Assembly (NCBI GenBank): GCA_900770025.1
Contig: CAAGIW010000019.1
Span: 1-28,308 of the forward strand
Direction: 5' to 3'
Length of the DNA: 28,308 bases
DNA from: an uncultured Prevotella sp.
GTDB taxonomy: Bacteria > Bacteroidota > Bacteroidia > Bacteroidales > Bacteroidaceae
Position numbers and translations under genes: made by a program. The notes beneath the pieces were generated by a model. That model ran no database searches. It saw nothing but the letters and a program-made list of their open reading frames with translations, and was not told the DNA's origin. Numbering within the stretch: the first letter of the stretch is position 1; each line of letters starts with the position of its first letter. Shown one piece after another: positions 22,646 through 28,308 of the stretch.

Positions 22646-23761
22646 ATGACATTTGACGATGTGATAGGACAGCAAGAGGCCAAACAGCGCCTGCAAAGCA
22701 TGTATGGCAGTGGAAAGATGCCACATGCCCTGCTGCTGTGTGGCCCAGCCGGTGCCGGAAAGATGGCACTTGCCATGGCCTTTGCCTGTTATGTGTTGCG
22801 CCAGTCTGCCAAAAACAATGTGGATGCCATGCTCGAAAAGATGGAGCATCCCGACCTGCATTTCACCTTTCCCACCATCAAACCACCCTCGATGAGTGCC
22901 GACAGGAAACCCGTGAGCGATGATTTTGTGGCACAATGGCATCAGATGGTTGCCGAATCGCCCTACTTCACCATGGACAAGTGGATGAATACCATCGGTG
23001 CAGAAAACCAGCAGGCCATCATCACTACAGGCGAAAGCGACAACCTGAACCGAAAACTGTCGCTGAAAGCCAGTCAGGGAGGATACAAGGTGTCGGTGAT
23101 ATGGCTGCCCGAACGCATGAATGTGGAGAGTGCCAACAAACTGTTGAAGCTGATAGAGGAGCCGCCCGCCTATACATTATTTATAATGGTGAGCGAAGAA
23201 CCCGACAAAATCATTGAGACCATACGCAGCCGCACGCAGCGCATCGACATCAAGCGCATCGACAACGAGAGCATGGTGCAGGCGCTGATAAACAAAAGGG
23301 CACTGCAGAGAGACGATGCCGTGAGGATAGCACGCATGGCCAACGGCAACTGGAATGTGGCGGTGGCAGCTTTGATGGCTGATTCGGAAAACGAACAGTT
23401 TCTCGATATGTTCCGTCAACTGATGCGCTTGGCCTATGGCAGGCACATCAGGGAACTGAAACAGTGGGCAGATGTGATGCAAGGCTATGGCAGAGAGAAG
23501 CAGAAACGTTTCTTGATATACATGCTGCGCCTGATAAGGGAGAACTTTATCTACAACTTTGCAGAACCCGATTTGTGCTATATGTCGCAGCAGGAAGAAG
23601 ACTTCTCTCGGAATTTTGCACGGTTCATCAACGAAGACAACGTGCTGCAAATCTATGAACTGGTAAACAGGGCTGTAAGGGACATCGGGCAGAATGCAAA
23701 TGGAAAGATAGTGTTCTTCGACCTTGCCCTGCAGATGATAGTGCTGCTGATGCAGAAATAG
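22646..23761 (+). CDS. holB: DNA polymerase III subunit delta' (clamp loader), zinc cysteines missing
   Basis: A 371-aa AAA+ clamp-loader subunit. Seen: FDDVIGQQEAKQRL, MPHALLLCGPAGAGKMALA (Walker A form), HPDLHFTFP, MGAENQQA-like IGAENQQAI, LSLKASQGGYKVSVIWLPE, ANKLLKLIEEPP, and SRTQRI. The following helical domain is typical of Bacteroidota delta'. In other Bacteroidales as I recall them, a CGxCxSC-type zinc module stands between Walker A and HPDxHF. Here that stretch (VLRQSAKNNVDAMLEKMEHPD) has no such cysteines; only one Cys remains, in FACYVL. The rest of the protein is intact, so this looks like loss of the zinc module rather than decay. The ATG is 11 bp after the metF stop. Confidence 0.93.
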   Translation: MTFDDVIGQQEAKQRLQSMYGSGKMPHALLLCGPAGAGKMALAMAFACYVLRQSAKNNVDAMLEKMEHPDLHFTFPTIKPPSMSADRKPVSDDFVAQWHQMVAESPYFTMDKWMNTIGAENQQAIITTGESDNLNRKLSLKASQGGYKVSVIWLPERMNVESANKLLKLIEEPPAYTLFIMVSEEPDKIIETIRSRTQRIDIKRIDNESMVQALINKRALQRDDAVRIARMANGNWNVAVAALMADSENEQFLDMFRQLMRLAYGRHIRELKQWADVMQGYGREKQKRFLIYMLRLIRENFIYNFAEPDLCYMSQQEEDFSRNFARFINEDNVLQIYELVNRAVRDIGQNANGKIVFFDLALQMIVLLMQK

Positions 23762-23843
23762 AAAACGAAAAATAATCAAGACCCAATATTGTCAAACATC
23801 CGGTGGGTGATGAAAGAACCCGCCACTTAATAAAACAATCAGT

Positions 23844-25085
23844 ATGGAACTGAAAAAAGAAACACATGAACTTTGTTGCGGATGTGGCAGAGGACTGAGC
23901 AAGGACGGCGTGGGACAGCAGGACAAACCGCTGAATGCCTATGACTGGTTGGCAGATGTGCCTGGCAATGCCATGGCTACCGACCTTGTGGAGGTGCAGT
24001 TTAAGCACACACGCAAAGGATATTACCATAATGTGAACCACATAGAACTGAAAAAGGGCGATGTGGTGGCCGTGGAGGCCAATCCCGGCCACGATATTGG
24101 CGTGGTGACCATGACCGGACGGTTGGTAAGAATGCAGATGAAGAAGGCAAACCTTAAATCCAACGAGGATATAAAACGCATCTATCGTATAGCCCGACCC
24201 ACCGACATGGACAAGTACAAGGAGGCGAAATCGAGAGAACATGCCACCATGATAGAGAGCCGGCAGATAGCAAAGCGTTTGGGACTGCAAATGAAAATAG
24301 GCGACGTGGAATACCAGGGCGACTGCAACAAGGCCATCTTCTACTACATAGCCGACGAGCGTGTGGATTTCAGACAGTTGATAAAGGTGCTGGCAGAGAC
24401 TTTCCATGTGCGTATAGAAATGAAACAGATAGGTGCCCGACAAGAGGCCGGACGTATAGGAGGAACGGGTCCTTGCGGCAGAGAACTGTGCTGCGCCACA
24501 TGGATGAAGAACTTTGTGAGCGTGAGTACCGGTGCCGCCCGCTATCAGGATATGTCGCTCAATCCGCAGAAACTGGCGGGAATGTGTGCCAAACTGAAGT
24601 GCTGCCTCAACTATGAGGTGGACGAATATGTGGAGGCAGGCCGCACACTGCCCAGCAAGGAGGTGGTGTTGCAAACCGTGGACAACGACTATTATTACTT
24701 CAAGGCTGATATCTTGGCAGGTCTGATTACCTATTCCACCGACAAACGAATACCTGCCAACCTGCAAACCATCACGGCAGAGAAGGCTAAGGAGATTATA
24801 GAAATGAACAGAAGGGGAGAGAAACCTGCCACTCTGCAGGACGAAAGTGCTGCAGATGTACCTCAGTCTCCTGTGGAATTGCTGCAGGGTGATCTCAATC
24901 GCTTCGATAAGAACAAGAAGAAAAAGCGCAGCACCAAGCCTCAGCGCAACAGCAAGGGCAAGGAAACACAGGAGGAAAAGAATGTGTCTGTGGCAGAAAA
25001 CAAGGCACCCAAGCCGCAGGGCAAACCGAATAACCGACAGCCCCGACAGGGAAAAGGGCGTGAACGAGACAAAAAAGAACAATAG
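23844..25085 (+). CDS. ricT: PSP1/RicT-family protein with basic C-terminal tail
   Basis: A 413-aa protein of the PSP1 C-terminal domain family (RicT/YaaT). In Bacillus, RicT works with RicA and RicF as an iron-sulfur complex affecting RNase Y and developmental switches; the role in Bacteroidota is not established. The core (residues about 45-310) contains KYKEAKSREHATMIESRQIA, DERVDFRQLIKVLAE, and the cysteine sets Cys211, Cys216 and Cys217 (GPCGRELCCATW) and Cys248, Cys253 and Cys254 (CAKLKCCLNYE). A further CCGC occurs near residue 12. The last 90 residues are Lys/Arg/Gln-rich, likely disordered and possibly nucleic-acid binding. The gldH ATG follows after a single base, so the pair is tightly coupled. 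The gene is 82 bp after holB. I use the ricT symbol for the family only. Confidence 0.85.
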   Translation: MELKKETHELCCGCGRGLSKDGVGQQDKPLNAYDWLADVPGNAMATDLVEVQFKHTRKGYYHNVNHIELKKGDVVAVEANPGHDIGVVTMTGRLVRMQMKKANLKSNEDIKRIYRIARPTDMDKYKEAKSREHATMIESRQIAKRLGLQMKIGDVEYQGDCNKAIFYYIADERVDFRQLIKVLAETFHVRIEMKQIGARQEAGRIGGTGPCGRELCCATWMKNFVSVSTGAARYQDMSLNPQKLAGMCAKLKCCLNYEVDEYVEAGRTLPSKEVVLQTVDNDYYYFKADILAGLITYSTDKRIPANLQTITAEKAKEIIEMNRRGEKPATLQDESAADVPQSPVELLQGDLNRFDKNKKKKRSTKPQRNSKGKETQEEKNVSVAENKAPKPQGKPNNRQPRQGKGRERDKKEQ

Positions 25086-25086
25086 A

Positions 25087-25605
25087 ATGTGCAGAGCCAT
25101 ACGATATGCAGGCATCATTCTCCTCACTGCGGTTGCAGCACTCACGCAAGGCTGCAGCCGCAGTCGTGTGTTTTCTCACTACTGTCATATTGATGAAGAT
25201 GGGTGGGAGCGCACAGACACATTGCGCTATACAGCCTATGTGAGTCCGCTCTATCCCTATACCCTGCCTGCAGAGCGGTCTGCCTTGGCTGAGAAAAACA
25301 CCATCTGTCAGTCATGGGTGGAACTGCGTGTGCACGGAGATTATCCCTATCAGAATGTGACATTGGTGGTAAAGCAGCGTGCACGTATGCAAAGACAGCA
25401 GTGGTGTGACACCCTTTCATGCTCCTTGGTCAACGAAAAAGGTGTGTTTAACGGATATGGGGTGGGGGCGTTCCAATACCGTTTCCCGCTCAGACGCATG
25501 ACACTCACCGATGCGGATTCCATTGAAGTGTGCATCTCGCATCTAATGAAAAAGGAAACGCTCCAAGGTATCCTTGATGTGGGATTTACCTTAGAGCGTA
25601 TGTGA
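25087..25605 (+). CDS. gldH: GldH-family gliding motility lipoprotein
   Basis: A 172-aa lipoprotein. The ATG at 25087 gives a signal peptide MCRAIRYAGIILLTAVAALTQGC with Cys23 as the lipidated residue. The body fits GldH: an SHYCHIDEDGWERTDTLRY opening, then WVELRVHGDYPYQNVTLVVKQ, a D-x-L-x-C strand, GYGVGAFQYRFPLR, and ISHLMKKETLQGILDVGFTLE. GldH is required for gliding in Flavobacterium. In non-gliding Prevotella-like bacteria its relatives persist, probably as envelope or type IX-linked factors (inference). It starts 1 bp after the ricT stop; the hairpin at 25609-25631 probably ends the operon. Confidence 0.88.
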   Translation: MCRAIRYAGIILLTAVAALTQGCSRSRVFSHYCHIDEDGWERTDTLRYTAYVSPLYPYTLPAERSALAEKNTICQSWVELRVHGDYPYQNVTLVVKQRARMQRQQWCDTLSCSLVNEKGVFNGYGVGAFQYRFPLRRMTLTDADSIEVCISHLMKKETLQGILDVGFTLERM

Positions 25606-25608
25606 TTC

Positions 25609-25631
25609 TTTCCTCTTATTGCATGAGGAAA
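25609..25631 (+). terminator. Likely terminator after gldH
   Basis: TTTCCTC (25609-25615) pairs with GAGGAAA (25625-25631) around a 9-nt loop, followed by CTTTTG. It begins 4 bp after the gldH stop, as expected for the end of the metF-holB-ricT-gldH unit. Confidence 0.55.
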
Positions 25632-25719
25632 CTTTTGCCAATCTACCTAACGGGAGTACAAGGCTTTTTTCTGTCACCAAGGGCGACAGAGTGGTGACGG
25701 CTGTCCTGAAGTTGAGGCC

Positions 25720-26493
25720 CTATTCCTTTTCAAAATGCTGGTAATCCTTCAGACTTATCCATTCGCCGCCCCAGGTAAAGCCATGCTCAATGAACAGACG
25801 GTAGCATAAATCACCCTTCTCAATCTTGTAGTTATAGGTCTTGCTGCGGTCTGCATAGGCTCTTCCTTCTTCGGGTTCCACATACAAACTTCCGTCTGCA
25901 CGTTGTTTGACGTATGGATTGTACAGCGGATTGATGTCTATGGCCATGCCTTTGCTGTGGTTAGACAATTTGGTGGTTCCAGAGATGAAGCGGAAGTTGA
26001 ATGCCGAACTGTTGTTGGCAACCATCGACTTGGTATCGTCGGCATCGTAGTTGTCTATCAATTCCATCCGTTCTATGGGGTAGGCATTGTCAAACAGTTG
26101 TCTGAATATCTGTAACAAGTCGTTGGCGATAGCCTTGTTGCAAATCATTTCACCCAGCAAAATCTCTCCTTGGATGTTGCGGTGCAACACTTTCAGATAG
26201 CGCAGGTCGCCTCTGTCGATGGTGCAATCCTCCTTGAATGACTTTTTGTAGATGCGTTGAAACAGGGCATCGTCTATGGCAGATGCCTCGAAACATCTGT
26301 CTATGCCATAAGAAAGAATACTCTTTTCGCTCACCTTCATGCCTGCATTCCATTCTCTGATAGCAGTCAGTTCCTGTTGCAGTGTGGGGTCTTCTGTGTT
26401 GTTCTCTCCGCAACTGCTGGTGGCCACAAGCATGGTGAGCACAAGCAGCAGGCAGTGAGTCCACTTGCAGGTGTATTTCTTGTTGTCCTTCAT
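25720..26493 (-). CDS. M15-family peptidase lipoprotein (VanY/CwlK-like)
   Basis: A 257-aa zinc peptidase acting on peptidoglycan peptides, either a D-Ala-D-Ala carboxypeptidase or an L-Ala-D-Glu endopeptidase; the sequence does not decide. The signal peptide ends in ATSSC, with Cys28 predicted to be lipidated. The catalytic part is C-terminal: SNHSKGMAIDINPLYNPYVK supplies the zinc His and Asp, and the last lines GFTWGGEW and DYQHFE supply the third zinc ligand. About 130 residues between lipobox and domain have no recognised family. It starts 3 bp after the stop of the VanX-like gene, so the pair is one operon. No van ligase, dehydrogenase or two-component genes are nearby, so vancomycin resistance should not be inferred. 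Confidence 0.87.
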   Translation of the reverse strand: MKDNKKYTCKWTHCLLLVLTMLVATSSCGENNTEDPTLQQELTAIREWNAGMKVSEKSILSYGIDRCFEASAIDDALFQRIYKKSFKEDCTIDRGDLRYLKVLHRNIQGEILLGEMICNKAIANDLLQIFRQLFDNAYPIERMELIDNYDADDTKSMVANNSSAFNFRFISGTTKLSNHSKGMAIDINPLYNPYVKQRADGSLYVEPEEGRAYADRSKTYNYKIEKGDLCYRLFIEHGFTWGGEWISLKDYQHFEKE

Positions 26494-26496
26494 GGT

Positions 26497-27204
26497 TTAT
26501 CTGTAATATTTTACTGGGAAATTAAAGTATGTGTCTGGATAGGGTTCGTCCTTGAGGGTGAAGTGCCACCATTCCGTTTCAAAAGGATTGAATCCATGTT
26601 TCATCATTGCTTCGCGCAGTATCATGCGGTTGCGGTATTGCTCAGGAGTGATATTTTTGTAGTCGGGATGCGACAGTTCTCCAAAATAGTCAAAGGTACC
26701 GCCCATATCCACCTCCTTTTCCGTGGTCATGTCAAAAAGTGTCAAGTCAACCGTAGAGCCTCTGCTGTGGCCCGATTTGGCGCAGATGTAGTCAAGTTCG
26801 AACAGTCTCGACTTGTCCACCAGTGGATAGAAGTAAGGTTTCATCAGGGTGTCGCTCACCTCTTTTGCCCAGCGTATGAAATGGTTTACGGCGCATTGCG
26901 GGCGATAACTGTCATATACCTTGAGCCGATATCCCTGTGTCTTCACGTCATCGCTCACCTCTTTCAGGGCTTTGGCTGCCTCTTTGGTCATAATTGCCAC
27001 GGGCTCTTCATATCCGTCGATACGCTCTCCCACGAAATTATAAGTAGAGTAATAACGTATCTCTTGGATGATGTCGGGCACTGCATCTGCCAGTATCACG
27101 AAATCCTGTGGCATGATGGCTTCCGTAGTTCCGCTTTGCTCATCCTTGTTGCACGCCGTCAAACTGACAAGGGTGATAAACACTGCAAGCAACAAACTTT
27201 TCAT
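26497..27204 (-). CDS. D-alanyl-D-alanine dipeptidase lipoprotein (VanX-like, M15D)
   Basis: A 235-aa zinc dipeptidase of the VanX/DdpX family, expected to cleave D-Ala-D-Ala. The ATG at 27204 is chosen because it gives MKSLLLAVFITLVSLTAC, a signal peptide with lipobox Cys18; an ATG at 27231 would add nine polar residues (MKGTERRTD) before it. Active-site segments: KVYDSYRPQCAVNHF (the transition-state Arg), SGHSRGSTVDLTL (zinc His and Asp), and FETEWWHFTL (catalytic Glu and zinc His). Cytoplasmic VanX of resistance clusters has no lipid anchor, so this form probably acts in the periplasm on released dipeptides. It is followed by the second M15 gene after 3 bp. No good TAnnTTTG was found upstream. 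Confidence 0.93.
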   Translation of the reverse strand: MKSLLLAVFITLVSLTACNKDEQSGTTEAIMPQDFVILADAVPDIIQEIRYYSTYNFVGERIDGYEEPVAIMTKEAAKALKEVSDDVKTQGYRLKVYDSYRPQCAVNHFIRWAKEVSDTLMKPYFYPLVDKSRLFELDYICAKSGHSRGSTVDLTLFDMTTEKEVDMGGTFDYFGELSHPDYKNITPEQYRNRMILREAMMKHGFNPFETEWWHFTLKDEPYPDTYFNFPVKYYR

Positions 27205-27315
27205 GTCCGTTCTTCTTTCCGTTCCTTTCATGATGGTGTTGTCATTTAGTGTGGTGAGGGCAACGCATATCTGTACCTTCCCTTTGATATTGCGAGTTGT
27301 TAATGGCTGTTTTAA

Positions 27316-27344
27316 GAAAAAAACGAAGCTGTAGGCAGCTCCGT
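27316..27344 (-). terminator. Intrinsic terminator of the tRNA-Pro gene
   Basis: On the minus strand a 9-bp stem (ACGGAGCTG with CAGCTTCGT, one G-U pair, loop CCTA) is followed directly by a run of six or seven T. It begins 24 bp after the tRNA 3' end and separates it from the VanX-like gene. Confidence 0.75.
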
Positions 27345-27367
27345 CTTTGTTCGTTTTATTCACTTAG

Positions 27368-27441
27368 TCGGGATGACTGGACTCGAACCAGCGACCTCAC
27401 GCCCCCCAGACGCGTGCGCTAACCAACTGCGCTACATCCCG
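27368..27441 (-). tRNA. tRNA-Pro, anticodon GGG
   Basis: A 74-nt cloverleaf. The acceptor CGGGATG pairs with CATCCCG and the discriminator is A; the C1-G72 pair is typical of bacterial tRNA-Pro. The D arm is GCGC-AGTTGGTTA-GCGC. The anticodon stem CGCGT/GCGTG closes the loop CTGGGGG, with anticodon GGG at 27407-27405. The T arm is CTGG-TTCGAGT-CCAG. CCA is not encoded. It has its own promoter and terminator. Confidence 0.97.
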
Positions 27442-27472
27442 ATTGCAAATGCTCCTTTGAGTATTGCGGGTG

Positions 27473-27503
27473 CAAAGGTACTGTATTCTTTTTATTCAGC
27501 CAA
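27473..27503 (-). promoter_or_regulatory. tRNA-Pro promoter
   Basis: Minus strand TTG (27503-27501), 20-bp spacer, TACCTTTG (27480-27473), about 30 bp before the mature 5' end. It has the same architecture and the same -7 sequence as the psd promoter. Confidence 0.8.
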
Positions 27504-27588
27504 ATTTTTTTAAGGAAAAATGCAAGAGAAAGTTTGAAATGTGTTATATGTATATTGTGGAATCCGTAAACTCATGGTGTCGGCTTTG

Positions 27589-28308
27589 TCAATGACCAGC
27601 ATCCTGGTTGTCGGCAATCAACTGCTCAATCTCCTTTACGGATAGTTTTGTGAAGCAGGAGATGTTATCCATAGACATTCCGCTGTTCTTCATGTTCAGG
27701 ATAATCTCACGCATTCCCTCAGCTCTTCCTTCGGCTCGTCCCTCGGCTCGTCCCTCAGCTATTCCTTCAGCCCTTCCCTCGGCTCTTCCCTCCATTTTGG
27801 CAGTGTCGAGCACATCGTTCTGCACCATGATGTCATCTACATGGGCATCGTAGGCACGGCGCTCCTTGTCGGTCATGGTCATGTAGAGCAGGCGCTCCTT
27901 GGCTTCGCGCAATCCGGGGGTGGAGGTGTCGTCCTTGATGCGGTTGTTCTTCAGGTAGTCCAACCATTCCTCGATGGGAGTGGTGGCCACGTCGTTGAAC
28001 TCGTTCACGCGGATGATGTAATACTCCGGAAACACGTCGGCAGGAGCCTTCATCTTTATCTCGTTGGCCTCCTTGGAATTCACCTCCAACGTGTCGCCCG
28101 TGTGCACTCCGGTGAACACCGTGCGGCCATGATAAAGGTAGTCGTTGCCCTTGCCCAAGTCGAAATAAACGATGTTGATGGAATACACCTTCTTCACCTT
28201 GTCATACTTGTTGCCTATCTCGATGTGCTCGGTGATGGCCTTCGACACGCCGTAGAGCATCCTCTGCAGATAGTAGAGCTGGCGGGTGAGCTGCACCTCC
28301 ACGATGAT
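27589..28308 (-). CDS. Rpn-family PD-(D/E)XK nuclease/transposase-like protein, 5' end outside the window
   Basis: The last 239 residues of a recombination-promoting nuclease (Rpn, PD-(D/E)XK transposase-like) family protein. The frame runs through the window edge. Its first visible residues, IIVEVQ, correspond to the catalytic E-x-Q/K strand, so the first part of the nuclease core lies outside. Later family marks are QLYYLQRMLYG, KVYSINIVYFDLG, IEEWLDYLKN and MTDKERRAYDAHVDD. A run of four-residue EGRA/EGIA repeats follows (27712-27794), and a C-terminal helix-turn-helix-like segment (MSMDNISCFTKLSVKEIEQLI) closes it. Such proteins are often multicopy in Bacteroidales and associated with recombination. 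The GTG at 28302 is not a real start. Confidence 0.85.
   Translation of the reverse strand: MIVEVQLTRQLYYLQRMLYGVSKAITEHIEIGNKYDKVKKVYSINIVYFDLGKGNDYLYHGRTVFTGVHTGDTLEVNSKEANEIKMKAPADVFPEYYIIRVNEFNDVATTPIEEWLDYLKNNRIKDDTSTPGLREAKERLLYMTMTDKERRAYDAHVDDIMVQNDVLDTAKMEGRAEGRAEGIAEGRAEGRAEGRAEGMREIILNMKNSGMSMDNISCFTKLSVKEIEQLIADNQDAGH
27712..27794 (-). repeat. In-frame 12-bp repeats encoding EGRA/EGIA in the Rpn-like gene
   Basis: About seven consecutive 12-bp units encode Glu-Gly-(Arg/Ile)-Ala, with silent variation (GCC/GCT, GGA/GGG). The unit length is a multiple of 3, so copy-number change by slippage would keep the frame. Confidence 0.85.

Noticed and set aside
25673..25698. Hairpin GTCACC/GGTGAC between gldH and the M15 gene
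   Set aside because: Six-base arms with a 14-nt loop and no T-run. It could occur by chance; the hairpin at 25609-25631 is a better terminator candidate.
25720..27204. Vancomycin-resistance cluster
   Set aside because: Only VanX- and VanY-like enzymes are present, both lipid-anchored; ligase, dehydrogenase and regulator genes are absent.

Overview
This 28.3 kb window is chromosomal DNA from a Bacteroidales bacterium, most likely Prevotellaceae. Several signs point there: Bacteroidota-type promoters (TTG, about 20 bp, then TAnnTTTG); type IX secretion and gliding-family genes (porW, porX, gldH); secreted proteins ending in a short KGIYxVxGRKVV-type tail; a DUF4834 protein; and a PSP1/RicT protein next to gldH. 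No phage, plasmid, CRISPR or intact insertion sequence is visible. Species-level assignment is not possible from reading alone.

Layout. (1) 271-5336 (+): a very long secreted C10 (streptopain-like) cysteine protease and a secreted alpha/beta hydrolase. Both end in a type IX-like sorting tail, and a 19-bp perfect hairpin lies between them. (2) 10748-5344 (-): porW, porX and tsaE overlap by 4 bp at each junction, followed by an L-rhamnose mutarotase-family gene. (3) 12549-10834 (-): aroA and a small Cys-containing membrane protein. (4) 12550-12993: a 444-bp intergenic region with a large dnaE-distal hairpin and a tandem-repeat element. (5) 16746-12994 (-): dnaE. (6) 17003-18849 (+): psd, pssA and a DUF4834 gene, divergent from dnaE. 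(7) 20396-18920 (-): birA and pyrH, convergent with block 6 across a 17-bp-stem hairpin. (8) 20539-20994 (+): tadA, divergent from birA. (9) 20995-21677: a 683-bp gene-free stretch with a second copy of the tandem-repeat element and a 43-bp tandem duplication. (10) 21678-25605 (+): metF, holB, ricT and gldH. (11) 27204-25720 (-): two M15 peptidase lipoproteins (VanX-like and VanY/CwlK-like). (12) 27441-27368 (-): tRNA-Pro(GGG) with its own promoter and terminator. (13) 28308-27589 (-): an Rpn-family PD-(D/E)XK nuclease cut by the window edge.

How the genes fit together. PorX and PorW are regulatory/energetic parts of the type IX secretion system, and GldH belongs to the gliding lipoproteins. 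The C10 protease and the hydrolase look like cargo of that system. psd and pssA are consecutive steps of phosphatidylethanolamine synthesis, in reverse genomic order. The two M15 enzymes probably act on D-Ala-containing muropeptides in the periplasm. The remaining genes are housekeeping.

The least explained feature is the pair of about 115-bp elements at 12688-12804 and 21070-21184. Each contains four 22-bp tandem units with the core GCAAAACGCACCATTTT, and each lies downstream of a gene in the same orientation relative to that gene. HolB lacking its zinc cysteines and the van-like lipoprotein pair also deserve a second look. Most of the window is otherwise ordinary core genome.
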